Origin: JBFGJY01 sp041576975
GTDB lineage: Bacteria; Pseudomonadota; Gammaproteobacteria; UBA4575
Direction: 5' to 3'
Assembly: GCA_041576975.1 (NCBI GenBank)
Contig: JBFGJY010000030.1
Location: forward strand, 1 to 30,657
DNA: 30,657 nucleotides
Shown here: positions 7,263 to 14,260 of the stretch, piece after piece
Layout of the letters: every line of letters begins with the position of its first letter
Position numbering within the stretch: position 1 is the stretch's first letter
The notes under the pieces: generated by a model
What the model was told of the DNA's origin: nothing
What the model saw: the letters and a program-made list of their open reading frames with translations, nothing else
Database searches by the model: none
Position numbers and translations under genes: made by a program

Positions 7263-7667
7263 ATGTATGATTTTTTAAAGAATGATAATTTTGGTAAATT
7301 AATCTTACGCCTTACAGTAGGAAGCCTCATGCTATTTCACGGAGTAGCTAAGATAAGCCATATTGGAACATTAGAATTTATTAAAGGACAGTTAGCAAAT
7401 TTTAGTATACCTTCGATTATTGCATATGGAGTTTTCGCGGGAGAAATTGTAGCTCCAATAATGATTATTTTTGGCATTTATGCTCGTTTAGGTGGGTTAA
7501 TTGTTGTAATCAACATGGTCTTTGCGGTTGTATTAGTACATGTCAATGATTTGTTTAGTTTAAGTGAACATGGAGGCTGGAGGTTGGAATTACAAGCTTT
7601 TTATCTATTTTGTGGCCTCGCAGTATTATTTCTAGGAAGTGGGAGATTTGCTTTTAAGCCTGACTAA
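7263..7667 (+). CDS. DoxX family membrane protein
   Basis: The 134-residue protein has four membrane helices and the DoxX layout: an N-terminal LILRLTVGSLMLFHGVAKI helix with the conserved Arg and His-Gly, then FAGEIVAPIMIIFGIYARLG, where Glu and Pro in the second helix are typical, and a C-terminal helix ending in GSGRFAF. DoxX-like proteins are inner-membrane proteins of uncertain biochemical role, linked in some bacteria to quinone or thiol redox functions; nothing here narrows that. The ATG is preceded by GTGGTGA, a workable ribosome binding site. The gene ends 37 bases before the lipoprotein start at 7705, so the two may be co-transcribed. Confidence 0.88.
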   Translation: MYDFLKNDNFGKLILRLTVGSLMLFHGVAKISHIGTLEFIKGQLANFSIPSIIAYGVFAGEIVAPIMIIFGIYARLGGLIVVINMVFAVVLVHVNDLFSLSEHGGWRLELQAFYLFCGLAVLFLGSGRFAFKPD

Positions 7668-7704
7668 AAATCATCCTCATAGGTTTTGGTTTTTAATTGC
7701 AAAC

Positions 7705-8244
7705 ATGTTCCGTTTTATTTGTCTCGCAATTTTAATCTTGAGTGTGGCGAGCTGTTCGCATTCGTCAACTTTTACATCTTCAGATGACAATTTAGAGAGA
7801 CTCAACGTAGCCATTTTATCTCTTTCAAACTCAATTAGCCCTGAGGAAGCTACTCAGACATCAGAGCTGTTGCTTTCGGCTACATCTGAATTGGCACAAG
7901 AATATAAGATGGTTAGCCCTGCTAAATTCCATAATATGCTCGTCAATCTTGGATTACGAAAACGTGGGCTATGTTGTCATTGGGCAGAAGATTTACACCG
8001 CAGGCTGAGAACGATCGATCCGCAATCAATAAAGTTTGATTGGGTTGTTGCAAGGCATGGTAGTCAGTTACGAGAACACAACAGCGTTGTAGTCTATGCT
8101 GCTATCTCTACTTGGCAACAAGGTTTGGTATTTGATCCATGGCGAAAAGCTGGGCAACCCTATTGGATACTCATTGAGCGAGATAAATATCCCTGGCACC
8201 CACATCCGTTGAGTGGAGAATGGGATGATTTACACTGCAAATAG
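7705..8244 (+). CDS. Lipoprotein with a possible Cys-His-Asp (papain-like) catalytic triad
   Basis: The ATG at 7705 gives a standard lipoprotein signal, MFRFICLAILILSVASC, with lipidation at Cys17. An upstream in-frame GTG at 7639 would overlap DoxX and add 22 residues before the signal, so I reject it. The mature domain contains GLRKRGLCCHWAEDLHRRL, then FDWVVARHGSQLREHNSVVV, then GLVFDPWRKAGQPYW. The order Cys (on a helix start), His (before a hydrophobic strand) and Asp (in FDPW) is that of papain-like and transglutaminase-like folds. Relatives are annotated only as hypothetical as far as I recall. A hydrolase or amidase on the periplasmic face is plausible but inferred. Confidence 0.75.
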   Translation: MFRFICLAILILSVASCSHSSTFTSSDDNLERLNVAILSLSNSISPEEATQTSELLLSATSELAQEYKMVSPAKFHNMLVNLGLRKRGLCCHWAEDLHRRLRTIDPQSIKFDWVVARHGSQLREHNSVVVYAAISTWQQGLVFDPWRKAGQPYWILIERDKYPWHPHPLSGEWDDLHCK

Positions 8245-8488
8245 TACTCATTGTTTATAGAGTACAGTTAGAAATTAAATAAACATTCGAAAAATATAGA
8301 CACTATTGTGCTTTTGGTGCATTATTTCACCGTTGATTAATTTTTGCTCGATAAGTTATTAATAATAAGTATTTAGCGATCCCATATTATGGAATCCAGT
8401 TTTTTGAAGGTCATGTAGTGATTTTGATTTGATTATCAAAACCCGATTCGTCTTAATCGTATCTATCTAAAGAAATTTCCCAATTTAT
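8245..8488. other. AT-rich gene-free stretch
   Basis: Both strands are closed by frequent stops and no remnant of a recognisable protein was found. It separates the lipoprotein gene from the promoter and leader of the RNA-binding protein gene. Confidence 0.5.
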
Positions 8489-8518
8489 TTGTTTCCCTCG
8501 TAATGCTGTGTGTATAGA
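8489..8518 (+). promoter_or_regulatory. Possible promoter of the RRM protein gene
   Basis: TTGTTT (8489-8494) and TATAGA (8513-8518) are 18 bases apart. Transcription from here would give a leader of about 120 bases that contains the two dyads at 8543-8556 and 8571-8608. Both hexamers are imperfect, so confidence is low. Confidence 0.3.
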
Positions 8519-8542
8519 TTAATTGTGAAATTTCTGTAAGTA

Positions 8543-8556
8543 GACTCATTTGAGTC
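8543..8556. promoter_or_regulatory. Short dyad GACTCA-TT-TGAGTC
   Basis: A perfect 6-bp inverted repeat with a 2-base centre lies in the presumed leader of the RRM gene. The tight spacing is more typical of a DNA operator for a dimeric regulator than of an RNA hairpin. Confidence 0.35.
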
Positions 8557-8570
8557 AGACAATGAACTGT

Positions 8571-8608
8571 CACTATCGATTAATTTGTGTGTTGTTTTTT
8601 CGATAGTG
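8571..8608 (+). promoter_or_regulatory. 9-bp hairpin in the leader of the RRM gene
   Basis: CACTATCGA (8571-8579) pairs perfectly with TCGATAGTG (8600-8608) around a 20-base loop that includes a run of six T. It ends 26 bases before the ribosome binding site of the RNA-binding protein gene, a position suited to post-transcriptional or temperature control. The product is itself an RNA-binding protein, so autoregulation is possible but unproven. Confidence 0.45.
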
Positions 8609-8644
8609 TTCTTTATTAAACAGCACACGAAGTTAGGAGAAATG

Positions 8645-8905
8645 ATGAATATCTATATTGGTAATTTACCTTACACTATTTCTGAAGATGAACTGCGTGA
8701 CCTATTTGCTGCTCATGGCGAAGTCACCAGCGCAAATATCATTATTGACAGAGATTCTGGTCGTTCCAAAGGGTTTGGATTCGTCGAGATGCCAAATAAG
8801 GCACAAGGCGAGAGTGCAATTAATGCGATAAATGAAACCGATGTGCAGGGGCGTAATGTCAGGGTTAATGAAGCACGGCCACGTCCTGAAAGAGGGCGAC
8901 GCTAG
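8645..8905 (+). CDS. RRM-type RNA-binding protein (single RNA recognition motif)
   Basis: The 86-residue protein is one RRM domain: RNP2 at IYIGNL (residues 3-8) and RNP1 at KGFGFVEM (about 42-49), then a basic RPRPERGRR tail. Bacterial proteins of this kind bind single-stranded RNA and are often cold-induced chaperones. Two ATGs are adjacent (8642, 8645). The AGGAG at 8635-8639 is 5 bases before the second, so I chose 8645. A longer frame back to 8585 would read through the leader hairpin and lacks a binding site. The leader contains inverted repeats and a terminator follows at 8930, so the gene stands alone. Confidence 0.92.
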   Translation: MNIYIGNLPYTISEDELRDLFAAHGEVTSANIIIDRDSGRSKGFGFVEMPNKAQGESAINAINETDVQGRNVRVNEARPRPERGRR

Positions 8906-8929
8906 CCATTAATTCTTTGTCTAACGCCT

Positions 8930-8958
8930 AGATATCAGCTAGCTCGCGATATCTTTTT
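8930..8958 (+). terminator. Probable rho-independent terminator of the RRM gene
   Basis: AGATATC (8930-8936) pairs with GATATCT (8948-8954) around an 11-base loop, followed by a run of T (8954-8958). It lies 25 bases after the RRM stop codon. The stem is AT-rich and therefore modest in strength. Confidence 0.55.
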
Positions 8959-8993
8959 AGTAGGTGATTATAAGGTTGGTGCATAAGTTTTTT

Positions 8994-9026
8994 GAGCGTG
9001 TGGATTGTTCGATGAATCCACACCTC
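8994..9026. repeat. Strong isolated hairpin without a U-run
   Basis: GAG-C-GTGTGGATT (8994-9006) pairs with AATCCACAC-CTC (9015-9026) with one bulged C, giving 12 base pairs and an 8-base loop. On neither strand is it followed by a T-run, so it is not a standard terminator. It lies between the RRM terminator and the 3' end of a decayed gene. Confidence 0.5.
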
Positions 9027-9125
9027 AGGTGAATGCGGAAAGTAAATTATTTGTAAGGCAGCAACACAATAGCGTAATCGCCCTGCAAACTTAGAATCGT
9101 TTCTATTTTGCCATGGTGTTTTTGA

Positions 9126-9363
9126 TTAGGCCGATATAATCATTAAAAAACCACCGCCTGCGCCAGCAGCTGCTATTTCGCCACCCATTCCAGCACCGAA
9201 CATATTGCCAATAAATTGGCCACTCAGTCCACCACCGGCAAGTCCTGCAATAGAATTGCCAATTACTCGTAGACTAAATTTCTTTAAAAGCGTTCCAATC
9301 AATAATGTTACCGCCTACGACGCCACTGATAAGTTGAGTGGTTAATAGCATGAGTGCTTCTAT
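9126..9363 (-). pseudogene. Decayed glycine-rich small membrane protein gene
   Basis: On the minus strand the first frame reads (ATA)-E-A-L-M-L-L-T-T-Q-L-I-S-G-V-V-G-G-N and stops at a TAG (plus 9274-9276). The next frame continues KKFSLRVIGNSIAGLAGGGL, then SGQFIGNMFGAGMGGE and a glycine-rich tail to TAA at 9126-9128. The two parts match, in order, a family of about 90-residue Gly-rich membrane proteins (QLISGAVGGN, then SLGTLGNSIAGIVGGGLGGQ, as I remember them). The expected ATG is ATA, a segment is missing and a frameshift separates the halves, so the gene is broken. The family has no firm function. Confidence 0.7.
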
Positions 9364-9635
9364 GCGAATTTCACCCCTTACTTTTAATCATTTACATTGG
9401 GTTTTGATAGTTGAACCTATCCAATTATTGAATGAGGCGATCCTAGTGAAGTGGATATTGGTAAGGTAAGTACTAAGTTAGTGCAAGATTATAATTAATT
9501 GAAATATTCTCTATATTAATCAATCAATAATCTGATATTTTTAAACTAAATTATTATTATAAAAATAACCTCATTTTGCGATGCTACTTCCAGAATGAAC
9601 GTTTGAAATGTAAAAAATTCTATATGGTTTTGAAA
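9364..9635. other. AT-rich gene-free stretch
   Basis: No gene, remnant or convincing terminator was seen downstream of fadJ or upstream of the decayed gene. The sequence is very AT-rich with many stops in all frames. Confidence 0.45.
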
Positions 9636-11672
9636 CTAGGATTCGAATTCTTGCCAACCAGGATCTGGTTTGAATCGATCGCCAAACTGTTTATATAGTA
9701 AATTCAATGTCTCTAATAATTTAGCTGCTCCCGTGGATTCGATGTAATGAATCGGACCACCATAAAATGGCGCAAAACCCGTTCCAAAGATGACGCCTGC
9801 ATCAAGTAGATCTTTACTTTCTACTACTTTTTCACGATTGCAAGCAACGGCTTCATTAATGAATCGTAAAATTAGACGATTTTGAATTGCCTCGTCATTG
9901 CTGGACGATGCCTTAGATTTGGGCGTAACTTTTTTGCCGTTTTTCCACGAGTAAAATCCTTTGCCTGATTTTTTACCTAGGTTCCCTGACTCCACCATGA
10001 TTCTAAACGATTCGGGTACCTTAAATCCGTAAACAGTTCCTAATTGTTCTGCAACATTTAGCCCCACATCGAGCCCAACCGTATCTGCGAGCTCAACAGG
10101 TCCCATTGGCATACCAAAATTAGTGGCAGCACGATCAATTTCAGTAATGGAGGTGCCTGCTTCTTTAAGTAGGCCTGCTTCAACCATATATGGAGTGAGA
10201 ATTCGGTTTACCAAGAAACCAGGTGAGCTTTTTGTAGGTAAAGGTAATTTGCCAATTTGTTTGGCAAAATTTATCGCGCGTTGTGAAATCTCTGGATCTG
10301 TTTGTGCACCATTTACTATTTCAACCAGCGGCATTTTTGCCACTGGGTTAAAAAAATGCAGGCCGACTAAGCGCATAGGATCAGAAACGGCATCACAAAG
10401 TTCCTCGATTTCTATGCTAGAGGTGTTGGTGGCAAGCAGGGCATTTTTTCTAATTTTAGGTTCAATAGAGGCATATAGGTCTCTTTTGACTTTTTTGTTT
10501 TCAAAAATGGCTTCGATGATGACATCTGCTTTATATAGTCCATTGCCTTGTTTATCGAGAATAAAGCGATCCATGGCATCTTTAATCAATAATCGATCTT
10601 TAAGTCGTTTTTTAAAATATTGGTAGGCGCGTGCTTTAGCTTTCGCCAAACTTTCCGCTTTGAGGTCTTGCAAGGTGATATTTATACCTTGAGTTACACA
10701 CCAAGTTGCAATATCGCCCCCCATAATTCCTGCACCAATGACATGCACATGTTTAACTGGTAATTGCTTATCATCGGCAAGGCCTTTCAATTCATTTTGT
10801 AGCAAAAAGACACGAACTAAATTTTTTGCGGTGTTAGTGGTACTTAGCTCCACTACAGATTGTGCTTCGTGCCGCAACATTTTTTGCTCATTCCCGTAGT
10901 GTTTAGCCCAATGATCAATTAAGGCATAGGGCGCTGGATAGTGTTTTGGTTGTGCTTTTTTAGATACCTGTTTACGCATCTGCATAGCTGCGATTGGACG
11001 AACTACGTCACTGTTGAGTAGTTTTGCCAGTTTTGGTGGTTTGCATTTGGCAGGCTTGCTCAAAAGAATTTTACGTGCAGCATATTCAAGATGCCGAAAT
11101 GGTACAGCATGATCAATCAGACCAATTTTTTTAGCACCTCGTGGGCTTAGACTACGACCCGTTAACATTAAATCCATTGCAATAAGAGGATTGACATAAC
11201 GCAAGATACGCACAGTACCACCGTAACCAGGGTGGATACCTAATCGAACTTCCGGTAATGAAAGACGCGTACTAGGTTCATCTAATGCAATTCGATAATC
11301 ACAAGCTAACGAAAGCTCTAGGCCGCCTCCTAGGCAGAATCCATTTATGACTGCAATCGTAGGGCAGAGTAGTTGATCGAGCTGATTAATTACACTTTGT
11401 CCAAATTGAATTTTTTCTAAGGCATCTTGTTTATTTATGATCTGTGTGAATTCTTTTACATCTGCACCTGCAATAAATCCTTTAGACTTATTAGACATAA
11501 TGGCAACGCCAGTAGGGACATTTTCAGCAAGCTCGGTTAAGATTAGTTGGAGTTCGGTGAAGACTTCAGCAGATAAAACGTTAGTGCTGCTATCCCGAAC
11601 GTCTATCCTCAACCAAATGATATTGTCACTATCATGCTCGACAACCCAATTTTGGTAAGTACTTGTAGGCAT
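9636..11672 (-). CDS. fadJ: FadJ-type multifunctional fatty acid oxidation alpha subunit
   Basis: The 678-residue protein joins an N-terminal enoyl-CoA hydratase (crotonase) domain to a C-terminal 3-hydroxyacyl-CoA dehydrogenase. In the hydratase, the oxyanion loop FIAGADVKEF (66-75) and both catalytic glutamates are present: Glu119 in GGGLELSLACDYRIA and Glu141 in LPEVRLGIHPGYGGT. The dehydrogenase has the NAD loop GAGIMGG (313-319), the catalytic His439 in LVGLHFFNPVAKMPLVEIV with Glu451, and GFLVNRI (485-491). The length is slightly below E. coli FadJ/FadB. It follows the thiolase gene by 10 bases, the fadI-fadJ order, as opposed to the fadB-fadA order. Together they perform the last three steps of the beta-oxidation spiral. 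No terminator was seen downstream. Confidence 0.93.
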   Translation of the reverse strand: MPTSTYQNWVVEHDSDNIIWLRIDVRDSSTNVLSAEVFTELQLILTELAENVPTGVAIMSNKSKGFIAGADVKEFTQIINKQDALEKIQFGQSVINQLDQLLCPTIAVINGFCLGGGLELSLACDYRIALDEPSTRLSLPEVRLGIHPGYGGTVRILRYVNPLIAMDLMLTGRSLSPRGAKKIGLIDHAVPFRHLEYAARKILLSKPAKCKPPKLAKLLNSDVVRPIAAMQMRKQVSKKAQPKHYPAPYALIDHWAKHYGNEQKMLRHEAQSVVELSTTNTAKNLVRVFLLQNELKGLADDKQLPVKHVHVIGAGIMGGDIATWCVTQGINITLQDLKAESLAKAKARAYQYFKKRLKDRLLIKDAMDRFILDKQGNGLYKADVIIEAIFENKKVKRDLYASIEPKIRKNALLATNTSSIEIEELCDAVSDPMRLVGLHFFNPVAKMPLVEIVNGAQTDPEISQRAINFAKQIGKLPLPTKSSPGFLVNRILTPYMVEAGLLKEAGTSITEIDRAATNFGMPMGPVELADTVGLDVGLNVAEQLGTVYGFKVPESFRIMVESGNLGKKSGKGFYSWKNGKKVTPKSKASSSNDEAIQNRLILRFINEAVACNREKVVESKDLLDAGVIFGTGFAPFYGGPIHYIESTGAAKLLETLNLLYKQFGDRFKPDPGWQEFES

Positions 11673-11682
11673 TGAATGAATT

Positions 11683-12969
11683 CTATTGAAGATTTTCTAC
11701 CAGCATCGCGCCACCTTGTCCGCCGCCGATACAAATTGTAGCGACTCCAAGCTTGGACTTGTTTCGCTGTAATACTTTTAGTAAATGATGAACGATTCGT
11801 GTGCCGCTAGCACCTACCGGATGACCAATGCCAATCGCACCACCATCCACATTAAGTCGCTCATGAGCAACTTCTCCAAAGGCTTTGTCCATGCCTAGCT
11901 GAGCTTGGCAGTATTCATCGTCTTTCCACGCAGCTAGACATGCAAGCACTTGTGCTGCGAAGGCCTCATTGAGCTCCCAGTAATCAATATCGTCCACTGT
12001 TAACTTTTGTTGAGTCAACATCGGAACTGATGCATGTACTGGTGCTAGCCCCATTTGTCGAGGATCTACAGCTGCCCAATTGGAAGCTATCAAACGGCCC
12101 ATGACTGAGAGTTTATGTTTTTTAACTGCTGCTTCACTTGCCAAGATCACCCAAGCAGCACCATCTGTGATTTGTGCGCTATTGCCAGCCGTGACATTAC
12201 CGAATTTTTTATCAAATACAGGCTTTAACTTCGCGAGCTTGTCTGTACTGGAGTCAGGACGGACGCCGTCATCATGATCGTAAACGTTACCATTATGATC
12301 AACGACGGCTTCGATTTCTTGTAAATAGCCATGTTCTTGCGCATGCACTAAGCGCAGATGGCTAGCCACTGCATAACTGTCCATTTCATTTCGAGAGATT
12401 TTAAAACGGTGTGCAAGAATTTCTGCAGTTTGTCCCATCGATAGTCCTATAACAGGATCTGTAAGACCTTTTAATAGTCCAATTACAGGGGCAAAGAATT
12501 TTGGTCTTAGTTTGGCAATACTGTGGATCTTTTGTAAAGCTGTTTTAGAACGATTTATGTCTGCTAACCAATTCACCATCAAATGGTTATAAAGCACTGG
12601 TGCATGACTCATGGCCTCTGCGCCTCCCGCTAAAACAAGTTCCGATTTGCCAACTAAAATACTAGTGAAGGCGGAATCAATTGCTTGCATGCCTGAGGCA
12701 CAATTACGTTGTACGGTCCAAGCAGGAACTTTGTCGCCACAACCCAAACGCAGGCTAATCACGCGAGCGATATTCACTTCATCAGGGCTTGGGCCAACAC
12801 ATCCGACAATCACTTCATCAAGCTCTTCAGAAGCAAATGGTTGACGCATTAATAAAGGTTGTGCCGAACTTACTGCTAGGTCTGAAGCCTGAAATGGGCC
12901 AGGTCGTCCTCGTGCTTTAAGAAATGGCGAACGACTGCCGTCAACTATGTATACTGCGGTTTTGGTCAT
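11683..12969 (-). CDS. fadI: FadI-type 3-ketoacyl-CoA thiolase
   Basis: The 428-residue length fits FadI (E. coli about 436) rather than the shorter FadA. The thiolase catalytic set is complete: nucleophile Cys90 in QRNCASGMQAI, NEAFA (334-338), His383 in GAIGIGHPVGASGTR, and the second Cys413 in TICIGGGQGG. The insertion around 135-175 (a loop with LAKLRPKFFAPVIGLLKGLT-like sequence) is typical of the FadI/trifunctional-protein beta branch, which may contact membranes. It cleaves 3-ketoacyl-CoA to acetyl-CoA and a shortened acyl-CoA. It is the first gene of the fadIJ unit; no Shine-Dalgarno is evident before the ATG and no operator was identified upstream. Confidence 0.93.
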   Translation of the reverse strand: MTKTAVYIVDGSRSPFLKARGRPGPFQASDLAVSSAQPLLMRQPFASEELDEVIVGCVGPSPDEVNIARVISLRLGCGDKVPAWTVQRNCASGMQAIDSAFTSILVGKSELVLAGGAEAMSHAPVLYNHLMVNWLADINRSKTALQKIHSIAKLRPKFFAPVIGLLKGLTDPVIGLSMGQTAEILAHRFKISRNEMDSYAVASHLRLVHAQEHGYLQEIEAVVDHNGNVYDHDDGVRPDSSTDKLAKLKPVFDKKFGNVTAGNSAQITDGAAWVILASEAAVKKHKLSVMGRLIASNWAAVDPRQMGLAPVHASVPMLTQQKLTVDDIDYWELNEAFAAQVLACLAAWKDDEYCQAQLGMDKAFGEVAHERLNVDGGAIGIGHPVGASGTRIVHHLLKVLQRNKSKLGVATICIGGGQGGAMLVENLQ

Positions 12970-13076
12970 GTTAATACATCAAAAATTATTGATTGTTGAA
13001 TGGGTGTACGACGTCTTGTTTGTGGAATCGTTACAATTTTGTAAGGCTGTAATTTTGCTAAGCGGTTTACTTAAAA

Positions 13077-14213
13077 TTACGATGCAAAACTCTTGACCAG
13101 TTCTAAAGCCCTGTCTATTTCATCAGTTTGAGTATAAAAATGTGGTGAGAACCGTATGCCATTGTTTCGATGTGCGCATAGTACATTCGATTTTAATAGG
13201 TGTTTGAATAGCTTTCGGTTATCAATATTCGAACGCCGCATGGTGATGATGCCCGAACGTCTTTCTCGATCTATATCAGAAATAATTTCAAAATTGTAAT
13301 TCTTAATTTTTTCATAGAGATAAGAAATATTTCTAGATATCTTGTCATATATATGTTCGATTCCAATTTCCAGCATCAGATTTAAGCTTGCATGCATTGC
13401 GTGGATTCCTAGACTATTGAGACTACCACATTCAAATCGGCGCGCAGCACTTGCAGGCTTCCAATCCAATGACTCATAGTCACCAAGTTTGTCTAACATG
13501 TGCCACCCATATTGATTTAGATATAGCCGCTCTCGAATTTTAGGATTGCAGTAAAACAAGCCTATGCCTTCCGGGCTTAATAGCCACTTATGGCCATCAG
13601 CCATGACAAAGTCTGCTGGCGTTTTAGTTAGATCAAATGGAATTGCACCCAGCATCTGTATCGCATCTACGCAAAGCAGAATGTTATGAGTCCGGCAATA
13701 TTCACTAATTTTTGCGAGATTCATGCGAAGGCCTGTAGCGTATTGCACCGCACTCACGGCAATGAGGCGCGTGTTGCGATCTACTTGTTTAAAAAGGGCA
13801 TCTTCGGGAGTAGGGGCTTGATATAAATCAACACTTCTTGCTTCGACACCAAAGCGAGATTGCAAAGATTGCCAGATGATTCGATTGGAAGGAAATTCTT
13901 GTTGCGCAAACACGACGTTATCTTCGGATTGCCATGGTATACCATAAGCAACAATGGAAAGCCCTTCTGATGTATTTTTTATAAAGGCAATATCGTTTAC
14001 GTTTTCTGCATTGATAAGTTGTCGGCATAAATGGCGTAGCTCAGATTCTATTTGTTCCCATTTGGAAATATGTTGAGTACTGTTATGAGTATTTTCATTG
14101 GCAAACATAGTAATGGCTTCGGTTGTACGTTTTGGCCATGGTCCAACCCCTGCGTGATTTAAATGAATTAACCCTGATTGCAGTGGAAATTCTTGTGCCC
14201 AGTTTGCACTCAT
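13077..14213 (-). CDS. Class V aminotransferase family PLP-dependent enzyme
   Basis: The 378-residue protein has the class V fold seen in cysteine desulfurases and isopenicillin-N-epimerase-like enzymes. Visible landmarks are an N-terminal HLNHAGVGPWP (17-27), the cofactor-contacting NTSEGLSIVAYGI (80-92), CVDAIQMLGA with the pyridine-binding Asp183, and the Schiff-base lysine in ADGHKWLLSPEGIG (Lys209). There is no catalytic Cys loop like that of IscS or SufS near the C-terminus that I can identify, so desulfurase activity should not be assumed; epimerase, lyase or aminotransferase roles are open. It is divergent from bioA (47-base gap) and lies upstream of fadI on the same strand with a 107-base gap, so co-transcription with fadIJ is possible. 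Confidence 0.85.
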   Translation of the reverse strand: MSANWAQEFPLQSGLIHLNHAGVGPWPKRTTEAITMFANENTHNSTQHISKWEQIESELRHLCRQLINAENVNDIAFIKNTSEGLSIVAYGIPWQSEDNVVFAQQEFPSNRIIWQSLQSRFGVEARSVDLYQAPTPEDALFKQVDRNTRLIAVSAVQYATGLRMNLAKISEYCRTHNILLCVDAIQMLGAIPFDLTKTPADFVMADGHKWLLSPEGIGLFYCNPKIRERLYLNQYGWHMLDKLGDYESLDWKPASAARRFECGSLNSLGIHAMHASLNLMLEIGIEHIYDKISRNISYLYEKIKNYNFEIISDIDRERRSGIITMRRSNIDNRKLFKHLLKSNVLCAHRNNGIRFSPHFYTQTDEIDRALELVKSFAS

Positions 14214-14222
14214 AAGTTAGAG

Positions 14223-14255
14223 TAACATGAATGAATGTTTAATTTTAAAATGTTA
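14223..14255. promoter_or_regulatory. Dyad TAACAT-N21-ATGTTA between bioA and the divergent PLP enzyme gene
   Basis: TAACAT (14223-14228) and ATGTTA (14250-14255) form an inverted repeat filling the 47-base divergent intergenic region, ending 5 bases before the bioA ATG. The arrangement is what one expects of a repressor site. It does not closely match the BirA operator (TTGTAAACC...GGTTTACAA), so BirA control is not supported. Confidence 0.3.
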
Positions 14256-14260
14256 TCACC

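Noticed and set aside
7639..7704. GTG start at 7639 for the lipoprotein gene
   Set aside because: It would overlap DoxX and bury the lipoprotein signal 22 residues inside; the ATG at 7705 gives a standard signal.
8585..8644. Extended N-terminus for the RRM protein from 8585
   Set aside because: It would translate part of the leader hairpin, has no ribosome binding site, and the AGGAG at 8635-8639 clearly serves the ATG at 8645.
10123..12844. Plus-strand open frames opposite fadJ and fadI
   Set aside because: They are shadows of the minus-strand genes, with no domain motifs and no ribosome binding sites.
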